Assembly (NCBI GenBank): GCA_002411015.1 | Contig: DHPY01000112.1 | Coordinates: forward strand, 19,799-46,971 | Origin: Armatimonadetes bacterium UBA5352 | Lineage (GTDB): Bacteria > Armatimonadota > Zipacnadia > Zipacnadales > UBA5352 | Direction of reading: 5' to 3' | DNA: 27,173 bases | Shown here: piece after piece, positions 7,259 to 15,753 of the stretch | How the letters are laid out: each line of letters opens with the position of its first letter | Numbering within the stretch: the first letter of the stretch is position 1 | The notes under the pieces: model-generated | Database searches by the model: none | Told to the model about the DNA's origin: nothing | Seen by the model: only the letters and a program-made list of their open reading frames with translations | Position numbers and translations under genes: made by a program

Positions 7259-8999
7259 GCAGGTGGCGGCGCGGCTGGAGCAGATCGCGGACCTCCTGAA
7301 GGTCGAAGAGGAGAACGTCTTCCGCATCCGCAGCTACGAGCGCGCGGCGGAGGCGATCCGCGGGCTGGGCGCGGACCTGCGCGACATCCGCCATGCCGAG
7401 GGCGGCCTGCGCTCGATCAGCGGCGTCGGCGAGGGCATCGCGAACGTCATCGCCGAGTACCTCAACACCGGCGAGATGACCTACCTCTCGGAGCTGAGCG
7501 CGAGGTATCCTGAGGGCTTCCTCGAGCTTCTGAAGATTCCCGGCCTCGGCCCCAAGCGCGCGGGGCTGCTCTACCGCGAACTGGGCATCGGCAGCGTGGA
7601 TGAGCTGGAGGAGGCATGCATCCGCGAGCGCGTGCGGGCGGTCCCGGGGATGGGCGCGAAGTCCGAGCAGAAGCTGCTGGAGGCGATCTGCAAGTACTGG
7701 GAGGGCCGCGGGCGGGCGCTGCTCGGGGAGATGCTGCCGAAGGCCGAGGGGATGGTCGAGTGGCTGCGGGCGCTGCCGGAGGTGCGGTATGCCGCCTGCG
7801 CTGGATCGGCGCGGCGAGGCAAGGAGACGGTGGGCGACCTCGATTTGCTGGTGACCTCAGACGACCCGGCTGCCGTGTGCCGCGCATTCGCCACCTCGGG
7901 GATCCTCGTCGAGGTGGAGCTCGCGGGCGAGACGAAGGTCAGCGGCATGATCGCAGGCGGCCGGCAGGTGGACCTGCGGGTGGTGGAGCCACGAAGCTGG
8001 GGGGCGGCGCTCGTCTACTTCACCGGCTCGCAGCAGCACAACATCCGCCTCCGCGAGCGGGCGCAGGCGCGTGGGCTGCGTGTGAACGAGTACGGCGTCT
8101 ACCGCGACCCGGGCGAAGGGCAGCCACTCGGCGAGCCGATCGCGGGGGAGACCGAGGAGAGCCTCTACGCCGCGCTTGAGCTGGCGTGGATCCCGCCGGA
8201 GCTGCGGGAGGATCGCGGGGAGATCGCGGCGGCGGCCGAGGGTCGACTGCCGGAGCTGATTGAGCTGGCCCACATCTGCGCTGATCTGCACCTGCACAGC
8301 GAGTACAGCGACGGGAAGCTGACGATCGAGGAGCATGCCCGTGCCGCGCGCGAGCTTGGTTACACGCATATCGGGATCACGGAGCACTCCCCCGCGCTGC
8401 ACATCGCCGGCGGCATCGGGGCAGAGGACATTCGCCAGCAGCGCGAGGAGATCGACGCGCTGAACGAACGCTACCGGGCCGATGGCATGCAGTTCACGGT
8501 GCTGCTCGGGCAGGAGGCGAACATCCTGGGCGACGGATCGCTCGATGCCGATGACGAGGTCCTCAGCCTGGTGGATTACATGATCGGCGCGATCCACAGC
8601 GGGATGTCGGGCGACGCGGACACGATCACCGGGCGGGTGGTCACGGCCATCCGCAGCGGGAAGATCGACATGCTCTCCCACCCGACTGGGCGGATCTTGC
8701 TCAATCGCGACCCCTACGGCCTGCACATCGCCGAGGTGATCGAGGCCGCGGTGGAGCATGACGTGGCGCTGGAGATCAACGCATCCCCTGACCGGCTGGA
8801 CCTGTCCGACGTGCATGCGCGGCTGGCGGTTGAGCGCGGGGCGAAGCTCACCATCAACACCGACGCCCACCGCCTGCGCGACTTCGCGTTCATGCGCTAC
8901 GGCATCCTCACTGCGCGGCGCGGCTGGGTGGGCGCCGAGGCGGTGGTGAACACCTGGCCGCTGGAGCGCCTCCGGGGGTGGCTGCGGTCGAGGCGGTAA
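7248..8999 (+). CDS. polX: DNA polymerase X with PHP domain
   Basis: This is a bacterial family-X DNA polymerase fused to a PHP phosphoesterase, active in gap-filling repair; the PHP part provides 3'-5' exonuclease or end-trimming activity in characterised homologues. It has 583 residues, normal for the family. Helix-hairpin-helix motifs lie near 56-64 and 96-104. The polymerase palm has GSARRGKET at 186-194, Asp197/Asp199 and a third Asp at 242. The PHP domain starts at about 345 with DLHLHSEYSD and continues with GITEHS, GQEANI, GAIHS, MLSHPTG and NTDAH (537-541), so the metal-binding set appears complete. The start is ATG 7248, with GGAGGTG at 7235-7241, rather than the in-frame GTG upstream inside recO. 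Confidence 0.95.
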   Translation: MTNEQVAARLEQIADLLKVEEENVFRIRSYERAAEAIRGLGADLRDIRHAEGGLRSISGVGEGIANVIAEYLNTGEMTYLSELSARYPEGFLELLKIPGLGPKRAGLLYRELGIGSVDELEEACIRERVRAVPGMGAKSEQKLLEAICKYWEGRGRALLGEMLPKAEGMVEWLRALPEVRYAACAGSARRGKETVGDLDLLVTSDDPAAVCRAFATSGILVEVELAGETKVSGMIAGGRQVDLRVVEPRSWGAALVYFTGSQQHNIRLRERAQARGLRVNEYGVYRDPGEGQPLGEPIAGETEESLYAALELAWIPPELREDRGEIAAAAEGRLPELIELAHICADLHLHSEYSDGKLTIEEHARAARELGYTHIGITEHSPALHIAGGIGAEDIRQQREEIDALNERYRADGMQFTVLLGQEANILGDGSLDADDEVLSLVDYMIGAIHSGMSGDADTITGRVVTAIRSGKIDMLSHPTGRILLNRDPYGLHIAEVIEAAVEHDVALEINASPDRLDLSDVHARLAVERGAKLTINTDAHRLRDFAFMRYGILTARRGWVGAEAVVNTWPLERLRGWLRSRR

Positions 9000-9032
9000 T
9001 CGGGCGTTGGCGGCGCGCGAGCAGGGAAGCTC

Positions 9033-9054
9033 GCCTCTCCGAGAAGGCTTTTTT
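9033..9054 (+). terminator. Candidate terminator after polX
   Basis: A short stem, GCCT/AGGC (9033-9036 with 9045-9048), is directly followed by six T residues. Another stem, CGAGC/GCTCG (9018-9033), lies just before it. The stem is weak, so the call rests mainly on the T-run, which is rare in this GC-rich DNA, and on its place just after polX. Confidence 0.4.
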
Positions 9055-9132
9055 CTCGAGGCCATGCAAGATTCGCGACTGAGCCGTGCCTGTGTGGGTG
9101 GAGGACAGATGTCGCACCCACCGGAGGGGCTC

Positions 9133-9783
9133 ATGTCGAAGGAAGCGAGTGTTCAGGCCGAGCAGATCGATGAGGTGCTACTGCGCGTTCGCCGCCACTG
9201 TGAGAGGCACGCCGGCAGGCTGCGGCCGGAGGAGCTGGAGAGGCTGGCGGATATCGTGCTGCGGATCGCGGGCGAAGATCCGGAGTACCCGGCGCACAGC
9301 GAGCTTGAGGAGAGGCCGCGACAGGTCCACTCGCTGGATGATCGGTCGGACCGGGTGGCACGTCGTGCGGCCCGGCGCCCCGCGCCCTCGGGCGCGACCG
9401 GGGTGTCGCTGCAGGCGCTGATCGCGCGGCTGCTGGTAGCCGCGAACCTGGTGAGTCGCAAGGAGCGCGAGGTTGCGCGGCTCTACCTGTGGGGCTACAG
9501 CACAGTGGAGATCGCGCGCACGCTCGGTGTGCCTCGGAGCACAGTGCAGGCGCGCTGGCGCTGCGCGCGGGTAAGGCTGCAGCAGGCGCTGCGGGAGGTC
9601 TCACCGGAGGAGTGGTTCGCGCTGCCGAGCGCGGACGAGTTCATAGGCCGCGGGCAGGCCCGGGCAGTCTTCGCGGAGGAGCAGTCGCGGCCGCGCTACT
9701 GCGCGCCCAGGCACTGCCGCCTGGGCCATGAGCGCTGCGCAGCGACCGGCATCTGTGCCTTCCGCGGGCAGGACGAGCGCTGA
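9133..9783 (+). CDS. Sigma-region-4-like HTH protein with Cys-rich tail
   Basis: This 216-residue protein starts at ATG 9133 behind GGAGG. Residues ~107-153 form a sigma-70 region 4 / LuxR-type helix-turn-helix (SRKEREVARLYLWGYSTVEI, then RSTVQARWRCARVRLQQAL), so it probably binds DNA. No region 2 is seen, so it is not a standard sigma factor. The N-terminal ~60 residues look helical and are followed by a charged, disordered-looking linker. The C-terminus has Cys190, Cys195, Cys202 and Cys208 with nearby His194 and His199, which could bind a metal. It lies between polX and the convergent two-component genes; its targets are unknown. Confidence 0.75.
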   Translation: MSKEASVQAEQIDEVLLRVRRHCERHAGRLRPEELERLADIVLRIAGEDPEYPAHSELEERPRQVHSLDDRSDRVARRAARRPAPSGATGVSLQALIARLLVAANLVSRKEREVARLYLWGYSTVEIARTLGVPRSTVQARWRCARVRLQQALREVSPEEWFALPSADEFIGRGQARAVFAEEQSRPRYCAPRHCRLGHERCAATGICAFRGQDER

Positions 9784-9816
9784 TGGACGGCGCGGCGATC
9801 GGCGGTAGAAATGCTT

Positions 9817-9846
9817 GCGGGCCCCGCCGATAGCGGCGGAGCCCGC
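9817..9846. terminator. Hairpin between convergent genes
   Basis: GCGGGC-x-CCGCCG, loop ATAG, CGGCGG-x-GCCCGC forms a 12-bp stem with one mismatch between the convergent HTH gene and the response regulator. There is no T-run on either strand, so intrinsic termination is uncertain. The position is what a bidirectional terminator would occupy. Confidence 0.45.
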
Positions 9847-9984
9847 CCAAGGCACGCGGTCCGAGCACTTTCATCGAGTGGGCCCCCGGCTGCTGCCGGG
9901 AATGCTATTTTACTCGCCGAGCCGCGGAGGTCAAGGCCAACGCGTGAATCATTGAGCGCCGCCACGCCCGGAAGCGCGTCACTT

Positions 9985-10701
9985 CTACTCCGTCGTGAAC
10001 TTGTAGCCGAAGCTGCGGACGGTAAGGATGCGCTGCGGGTCCTTGGGATTGTCCTCGATACGGGTACGCAGGTTCGAGATGTGGGTCTCCACGAGATGCG
10101 GGTCATACTGCCGGTAGTCCCAGACGGTCTCGAGCAGTTCATCGGAGGAGAAGACGCGCCCGGGCTGCTCCATGAGCACCTGGAGGAGTCGCATCTGCGT
10201 GGGCGTCAGGTCCACGCTGATGCCATTGACAGCCACCTCGCGCGTGTCGAGGTCGAGGCGTACGCCCGCTCCCTCGAGCAGGCGCTTGGGCGCGAGCGCA
10301 GCATCGGGTCCTACGCGGCGCAAGACAGCCTTCACGCGCGCCACAAGCTCCCGCGGCGAGAACGGCTTGGTGATGTAGTCATCGGCGCCGAGCTCGAGGC
10401 CGAGTATCCGGTCTGCCTCCTCATTGCGCGCGGTAAGCATGATGATGGGAACCAGGGACTTCTGCCGGATCTGCTGGCAGACACTGGTGCCCTCGAGGTC
10501 GGGCAGCATGATGTCGAGCAGCACGAGGTCAGGCTGGTTCCCGGCGCCGTCCATGACAGAGAGCGCCTCCCGCCCCGTGGTAGCGGTCAGCGTGCGGAAC
10601 TGCTCGCCCTCGAGTTTTCGCTGCACGGCGTCACGCAGCATCTCATCGTCATCAACGATGAGGATTGTTGCGCCGCGAACTCTGGAACCTCCAGACACCA
10701 T
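9985..10701 (-). CDS. OmpR/PhoB-family response regulator
   Basis: This 238-residue transcription factor has a receiver domain with the acidic cluster DDD at 17-19, phospho-acceptor Asp63 in LLDIMLP, Thr90 and Lys112 (TKPF). A C-terminal winged helix includes LTPTQMRLLQVL, ETHISNLRTRIE and VRSFGYKF. It is 16 bp downstream of a histidine kinase and at the end of the Tad pilus gene cluster, so it probably forms a cognate pair with that kinase. Targets are unknown; control of the pilus genes is an inference from position. AAGGGA before the ATG serves as ribosome binding site. Confidence 0.93.
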   Translation of the reverse strand: MVSGGSRVRGATILIVDDDEMLRDAVQRKLEGEQFRTLTATTGREALSVMDGAGNQPDLVLLDIMLPDLEGTSVCQQIRQKSLVPIIMLTARNEEADRILGLELGADDYITKPFSPRELVARVKAVLRRVGPDAALAPKRLLEGAGVRLDLDTREVAVNGISVDLTPTQMRLLQVLMEQPGRVFSSDELLETVWDYRQYDPHLVETHISNLRTRIEDNPKDPQRILTVRSFGYKFTTE

Positions 10702-10717
10702 AGGTTTCGTCCCTTCC

Positions 10718-12130
10718 CTACGTGGCCTCGTTCGCCTGTGCGCAGCCGGTCGGCTCGACCGGGAGGATCAGGTAGAACGTGGTGCCCTCTCCCGGTGTGC
10801 TGTCCACCTCGAGCGTGCCGCCCAGAAGCCGCGTGAGGCGTGCGGCGATCGTGAGCCCGAGACCTGAGCCCTTGGTGGTCCGCTCCGTGAGCCGGCCACG
10901 GAAGAACTCGTCGAAGACGCGCCCAAGCTCATCGGCGGCTATCCCCGGGCCGTCATCGATGACCTCGATGACGAGGCAGTCGGCTGCGCTGAAGCTCCGC
11001 GACTGCTGGAGGCGTTCGCGGATGCGCGCCAACTGCCGGCAGGTACTCGGCGTGCAGATGGCAGCGCGCACAAGCACGGAACCACCATCTGCTACGTATT
11101 TTACCGCATTCCCTACCAGATTGAAAAGTACCTGTGCGAGGCGGTCAGAGTTCGACGATATCTGAGGCAACTCGGACGCTATCTCATCGGCCAGCGAGAT
11201 GCTCCGGCGACGGGCTTCAGGCGATAGCGTGTCGATGATATGCTCGATGACGGCCGTGACATCCATCAGCTCGCGCGGGACCACCATCTCCCCCGCGCGC
11301 AGCTTCGAGAGATCCAGCATGTCCTCGACCATGCGGTCAAGTTGGATGCTGGTGGTCTCGATGCGCTGGAGGAAGAGCCGCTGCTCGTCGTTGATGGGGC
11401 CCGCGTCCTCGTCGAGGAGCAGTTCGTTGTAGGCGCGGATCGCCGCCAGAGGCGTCCTCAGCTCGTGTGAGACGGAGGAGAGTATCTGCTCGCGGAACCG
11501 GTCGATCCTGATCGCCTCGGTGGCCGCGCCGATCATGGTAGCGAGCGAGTGCAGCAGGCTGATCTGCCGGGCAGTGGCCGGCCCATCGCTGTGGGCGATG
11601 ATGACGCCGAGCAGCGCTCCGCCGCCGCGGCCGCCGCGGCCGGGCGCGCGCATCTGCACCATCAGCCTGTTGGTGGCGGAGCTGTCGTCAGGGTCGGGCG
11701 GGAGCAGGCGGTGGGAGTGGTTGCCCAGCGCGAACTCAGCGAGGATATCGCCGGGGCGAAGCGGGATCGGGTCAAGCTCCCCTGGCTGCTCCACCACCGG
11801 GTCGAGGCCGGGCAGGTGCATCTCGCTGGGGCGGATATCTCGCCGGAGCCGAGCGACCTCCGTGAGTACGCCGAGGTCGTGGTCGGCGGCGTAAACCTGC
11901 ACGGCTGAGAAGCCGATGTGGCAGATGGCATCCTCGGCGGCGCGGCGCATCATCGCGGTGGCGTCGGACATGACCATGAGCGATGCGACGGAGTCGAGCA
12001 GCGCCTCTGCGCGGCGTTCGTCCGCCTGCGCCTGCTCAAGGCGGGTGCGCAGATCGTCTACCGGGCTGTCGGGCCGGTCGGCCTCAGGGCGTGCCAAGTG
12101 GTCGCGCATCCTGCACCTCGGCAGCGTCAT
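10718..12130 (-). CDS. Soluble sensor histidine kinase
   Basis: This 470-residue kinase has no membrane helix or signal peptide, so it should sense a cytoplasmic cue. A coiled-coil-like segment (~25-45) precedes a GAF-like region (~50-205). The phosphorylation motif SVSHELRTPL carries His222. The ATPase domain has the N box FNLVGNAVKY (Asn341), the G1 box DDGPGIA, FDEFFRG and the G2 box GSGLGL (421-426). About 25 residues with two Cys (CTPSTC) are inserted between the N and G1 boxes. It starts three bases after the tadC stop with GGAGAG as ribosome binding site, so it is very probably on the Tad transcript. Its partner is the response regulator just downstream. Confidence 0.93.
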   Translation of the reverse strand: MTLPRCRMRDHLARPEADRPDSPVDDLRTRLEQAQADERRAEALLDSVASLMVMSDATAMMRRAAEDAICHIGFSAVQVYAADHDLGVLTEVARLRRDIRPSEMHLPGLDPVVEQPGELDPIPLRPGDILAEFALGNHSHRLLPPDPDDSSATNRLMVQMRAPGRGGRGGGALLGVIIAHSDGPATARQISLLHSLATMIGAATEAIRIDRFREQILSSVSHELRTPLAAIRAYNELLLDEDAGPINDEQRLFLQRIETTSIQLDRMVEDMLDLSKLRAGEMVVPRELMDVTAVIEHIIDTLSPEARRRSISLADEIASELPQISSNSDRLAQVLFNLVGNAVKYVADGGSVLVRAAICTPSTCRQLARIRERLQQSRSFSAADCLVIEVIDDGPGIAADELGRVFDEFFRGRLTERTTKGSGLGLTIAARLTRLLGGTLEVDSTPGEGTTFYLILPVEPTGCAQANEAT

Positions 12131-12133
12131 TCG

Positions 12134-13069
12134 TTACTCTCCGCCAAGTGTGGTCATCAGCCCCGTCATCGAGAGCAGCCCGGGCCCGAGCAGGATCACA
12201 AAGAGCGACGGGAATATGAAGAAGATGAGCGGGAAGAGCATCTTGATCGGGAGGGCGGCGGCGATCTCCTTTATCTGCAGGCTGCGGCGGGTCCGCAGCG
12301 AGTCGGACTGCGTGCGGAGTGCCTTGGCGATGCTCACGCCAAGCTGTTCGGCCTGTGCGAGCGATGCCACGAGGGCGCTGAGATTCTCCTCCGCCACGCG
12401 ATCAGCCATGTCCTGCCAGGCGCGCCGACGGGTCTTGCCGACGCGGACCTCGCCAAGGAGGCGGGAGAACTCGTCCACCAGCGGGCCTTCCTTGCGCTGC
12501 ACGACCTCGGCGAGCGCGCCATCGAGGCCGGCCCCCGCCTCAACGGACACGACGAGCAGGTCGATGACATCTGGAAGGGCTTTGCGGATCTGGTTGTGGC
12601 GTCCTTGGATGCTCTTTTGCAGGATGTAATGGGGCGATAGAACGCCGACCACCATGACCAGTGCCGCGAGCGGGAGGCGATGCTGCGCGCTGATCAGCGG
12701 GTTGGTGAAGATCCAGAAGGCGCCGCCGAGTCCGAGGATGACGCTGAAGACGCGCATGGTCATGAAGGACTGCGCGTTGAGCCCCATCGGGTGCCCGGCC
12801 TTCTCAAGCTCCTGGCGGGCGTGCTCGATGGCCTCAGCGGGCGCCATGGCGCCGATTGCGTTGATGAACCGCCCGACCAGAGGCTTGATGACGCGCTGGT
12901 TGAAGGGCAGTGCAAGCTCCTCGGCGAGCGGCGAGCGCGGGCGCTGCTGGAGGCGGTCTACGCGTTCCTGCACGCGCAGCCTGCGCTCGTCAGCAAGCCA
13001 CGCCATCACAATCAGGAGCACCATTGCGAAGACCAGAGAGACTATCAGGATGACGATGGGATCAGCCAT
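12134..13069 (-). CDS. tadC: Tad pilus inner-membrane platform protein TadC
   Basis: TadC pairs with TadB to form the inner-membrane assembly platform of the Flp/Tad pilus and belongs to the type II secretion system F family. The 311-residue protein has an N-terminal membrane helix, hydrophobic segments around residues 105-145, the F-domain segment LPDVIDLLVVSVEAGAGLDGAL, and a C-terminal hydrophobic pair (KMLFPLIFFIFPSLFVILLG). AAAGGAGG is a strong ribosome binding site. It follows tadB by 105 bp and is almost contiguous with the histidine kinase gene. Confidence 0.93.
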   Translation of the reverse strand: MADPIVILIVSLVFAMVLLIVMAWLADERRLRVQERVDRLQQRPRSPLAEELALPFNQRVIKPLVGRFINAIGAMAPAEAIEHARQELEKAGHPMGLNAQSFMTMRVFSVILGLGGAFWIFTNPLISAQHRLPLAALVMVVGVLSPHYILQKSIQGRHNQIRKALPDVIDLLVVSVEAGAGLDGALAEVVQRKEGPLVDEFSRLLGEVRVGKTRRRAWQDMADRVAEENLSALVASLAQAEQLGVSIAKALRTQSDSLRTRRSLQIKEIAAALPIKMLFPLIFFIFPSLFVILLGPGLLSMTGLMTTLGGE

Positions 13070-13174
13070 GTCCCGGGCCTCCTTTCAGCAGGCAGATGCT
13101 GCGGTGGTCGTGACTGCACTTCCCGCCGCAAGCCTGCGCTACGTTAGTTCGACGTCTGCGGCGTGCTCTCATGC

Positions 13175-14140
13175 TTAGATATCTATATCGAGCAGCTTCC
13201 TGATGATCAGAACGCCCATGAGCATCAGCGCGCCGGCGCCCAGGAGCATCATGATCCCAACCCTCTCCTGGAAGAGCGGGTTGAGGTAGCCGGGGCTGAC
13301 GGCGGAGATGATGACCGCCATTGCGATGGGCATCGCGACCAGGATGATCGCGGACAGGCGCCCCTCACTGGTGGCGGCATCGATCTCGCCCTGCAACCGG
13401 ACACGCTCGCGGATCATCCCGGCGATGTTGTCGAGGACCTCGGAGAGGTTGCCGCCCATGGTGAGCTGCGTCTGCATGGCGGCGACGACCAGCTCGAGGT
13501 CATACGACTTCGAGCGCGTGAGCAGCCCGCCCAGGGCATCGGTCACGGAGATGCCGACCTGCACCTCCTGCAGAACCCGGTGGAACTCCTCGGAGATCGG
13601 TGGGTGCATCTGCGAGGAGACGACCTGGAAGCCGCGGGTGAGGGCGTACCCCGAGCGCAGAGCGGAGCTGAGCATGTCGAGGGCGTCTGGGAGCTGGCTG
13701 GTGAGCGCTGACTGGCGCCGTGCCGCTCGCTGGATCATGACCACGTACGGGATGGTTAGCCCGAGGCCCCCGGTGAGCACTCCGAAGATCGGCTGACCGG
13801 TGACGAGCCAGCCGATGATGAGGCCCGCGAACATGGCGAGCACGGAGATGATGAGCGCCTCCGAGGGTCTCAGCAGCAGGCCCGCGCGCAGCAGGTTCAT
13901 CTGCACGTCGTCCCAGAAGGCGGTGCCGCGCAGCGCCTCGCTGAGTTGTGGCAGGGGGTCGGCGCGCCCTCCGGACTCGGCCGGCAGTCGGTCGCGATGC
14001 ACGACCTCCTGACTGGTCGGGCCCGGTGTGTCCATGAGCCTCTCACTGACCGATGGGTTTCCGGCGAAGACCAGCAGCATCGCCACGATCAGCCCAAAGA
14101 CCAGCACCCCACCGATAACAGCCAGCGTTAAGGGATCCAT
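13175..14140 (-). CDS. tadB: Tad pilus inner-membrane platform protein TadB
   Basis: This 321-residue type II secretion F-domain protein is the usual partner of TadC and contacts the CpaF ATPase. It has an N-terminal helix (LAVIGGVLVFGLIVAMLLVF), a cytoplasmic segment, paired hydrophobic helices near 95-130, the F-domain signature LPDALDMLSSALRSGYALTR and a C-terminal helix pair. GAGGAG precedes the ATG. Order tadA-tadB-tadC matches canonical Tad loci. Confidence 0.94.
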   Translation of the reverse strand: MDPLTLAVIGGVLVFGLIVAMLLVFAGNPSVSERLMDTPGPTSQEVVHRDRLPAESGGRADPLPQLSEALRGTAFWDDVQMNLLRAGLLLRPSEALIISVLAMFAGLIIGWLVTGQPIFGVLTGGLGLTIPYVVMIQRAARRQSALTSQLPDALDMLSSALRSGYALTRGFQVVSSQMHPPISEEFHRVLQEVQVGISVTDALGGLLTRSKSYDLELVVAAMQTQLTMGGNLSEVLDNIAGMIRERVRLQGEIDAATSEGRLSAIILVAMPIAMAVIISAVSPGYLNPLFQERVGIMMLLGAGALMLMGVLIIRKLLDIDI

Positions 14141-14212
14141 CGTATTGCTCCTCGCGCCAGTGAGCGTAAGTGTCGGCGCTTCTTCGGCAGTATCGGGTGC
14201 GGCTCTATCAGA

Positions 14213-14244
14213 GGGGGTCGCGGGCGCAGCGTTCCGCGGCCCCC
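14213..14244. other. Hairpin between tadA and tadB
   Basis: GGGGGTCGCGG and CCGCGGCCCCC form an 11-bp stem (one T-G pair) with a 10-nt loop in the 127-bp spacer between tadA and tadB. No T-run follows on the transcribed minus strand. It may lower read-through or protect the upstream mRNA. Confidence 0.45.
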
Positions 14245-14267
14245 GCGGATCATCTCAGCCAGGCGGC

Positions 14268-15614
14268 CTATCCGAAGAAGCTCCGCCTCTGCCGCACAGG
14301 TTCGTCATCCAGGATGAACATGTTCGGCGGGAGCTGGATACCCTCCGCCGCCAGCTTGTCTACGAACAGCGGCTGGATGCCCATCGCGCGGTGTTCGACG
14401 ATCAGGCGGCCGTCGTCATCTACGCCGTGGTGCTTGAGGGTGAAGAGGTCCTGCGTGATGATCTCTTCTCCCTCCATCCGCTGCACTTCGGTGATGTAGG
14501 TGATCTTGCGCGAGCCGTCGCGCATGCGGTCCTGGTGGACGATGAGGTCCACCGCGCTTGAGATCTGCTGGCGGATGGCGTGGGAGGGCAGTTCCGTCCC
14601 TGCCATGAGCACCATGGTCTCCAGACGCGACAGGCAGTCGCGCGGCCCGTTGGTGTGCGCGGTCGAGAGCGAGCCCTCATGGCCGGTGTTCATCGCCTGC
14701 AGCATGTCCAGGGCCTCACCGCCGCGGACCTCACCGACGATGATGCGGTCTGGGCGCATGCGCAGGGCGTTGCGCACGAGGTCGCGGATGGTGATCTGGC
14801 CGGTTCCCTCGAGGTTCGGCGGGCGACTCTCCAGCACCAGGACGTGATCCTGCTGCAGTTGAAGCTCGGCCGCGTCCTCGATGGTGACGATGCGCTCGCC
14901 TTTCGGGATGAACGACGACAGCACGTTCAGCGTCGTCGTCTTTCCCGAGCCGGTGCCACCGGACACGATGACATTGAGCTTGCCTTTTACGCACATCTGC
15001 AGGAAGTCCCGCATCTGCGAGCTCATCGAGCCGAACCGGATCAGGTCCTCATCGGTCAGCGGATCGGCGGCGAACTTACGGATGGTCAGGTATGGCCCGT
15101 AGACCGCGAGCGGCTGGATGATGGCGTTGACGCGAGAGCCGTCAGGGAGTCGGGCGTCAACCATGGGCACGGCCTCGTCGAGACGGCGGCCGAGGGGGGC
15201 GATGATCTTCTCGATGATGCGCATGATGTGCTCCGCGTCTGCGAAGCGCACGGGGGCGGTAGTGAGCTTACCGCTGCGCTCAATCATCACCTGGTTAGGC
15301 CCGTTGACCATGATCTCCGAGATGCTGTCATCGGCCAGGAGCACCTCGAGCGGCCCGAAACCCCGGATCTCATTGATGACGACATCAATGAGCTGGTTGA
15401 GGGTTCGGACAGGCACAGTCATGTCGTGGTCGGAGAGGATGAGGTTGGCGAAGCGGCGGATATGCTCGGTCAAGGCCTCATGCGTCATGCGCTCCAGGGA
15501 TCCGAAATCCGTCTCCCGCAGGATGCGGTGGTGGATCTCGCTCTGGACGCGCAGCATCTCCGGCGTGTAGAGGACGGCCGTCGCCTGCAGTGACTGTTCC
15601 GCGACCTGAACCAT
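14268..15614 (-). CDS. tadA: Tad pilus assembly ATPase TadA/CpaF
   Basis: This is the secretion ATPase that powers Flp pilus assembly, normally a cytoplasmic hexamer at the inner membrane. The 448-residue protein has an N-terminal domain with FGPLEVLL and the conserved SEIMVNGP, Walker A GGTGSGKT at 219-226, an Asp box TIEDAAEL at 244-251, Walker B-like RIIVGEVRGGEA and a His box GHEGSLSTAHTN. All ATPase motifs are intact. GAGGAGT precedes the start by about ten bases. It lies between cpaE and tadB. Confidence 0.96.
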   Translation of the reverse strand: MVQVAEQSLQATAVLYTPEMLRVQSEIHHRILRETDFGSLERMTHEALTEHIRRFANLILSDHDMTVPVRTLNQLIDVVINEIRGFGPLEVLLADDSISEIMVNGPNQVMIERSGKLTTAPVRFADAEHIMRIIEKIIAPLGRRLDEAVPMVDARLPDGSRVNAIIQPLAVYGPYLTIRKFAADPLTDEDLIRFGSMSSQMRDFLQMCVKGKLNVIVSGGTGSGKTTTLNVLSSFIPKGERIVTIEDAAELQLQQDHVLVLESRPPNLEGTGQITIRDLVRNALRMRPDRIIVGEVRGGEALDMLQAMNTGHEGSLSTAHTNGPRDCLSRLETMVLMAGTELPSHAIRQQISSAVDLIVHQDRMRDGSRKITYITEVQRMEGEEIITQDLFTLKHHGVDDDGRLIVEHRAMGIQPLFVDKLAAEGIQLPPNMFILDDEPVRQRRSFFG

Positions 15615-15753
15615 CTCAGAGCAACTCCTCGTTCGTCAGCCGGCGTGTCAACTAAATTTGGACAAAAGCTCCGTTTTTCCTCTTGTCACGGAACTGCAGA
15701 TGCTTCGTTCCGGTGGTCGGGACCCACCGTGTCGGGAGTGAAGAGCAGCTGCG

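Noticed and set aside
7857..9134. 425-codon minus-strand open frame over polX
   Set aside because: It is the antisense shadow of polX, whose catalytic motifs are all on the plus strand.
14580..15593. 337-codon plus-strand open frame over tadA
   Set aside because: It is antisense to the CpaF ATPase, whose Walker motifs fix the coding strand; long shadow frames are expected at this GC content.
15628..15665. Promoter before tadA using TTGACA at 15646-15651 (minus strand)
   Set aside because: A perfect -35 box is present but no -10-like sequence lies at the right distance.
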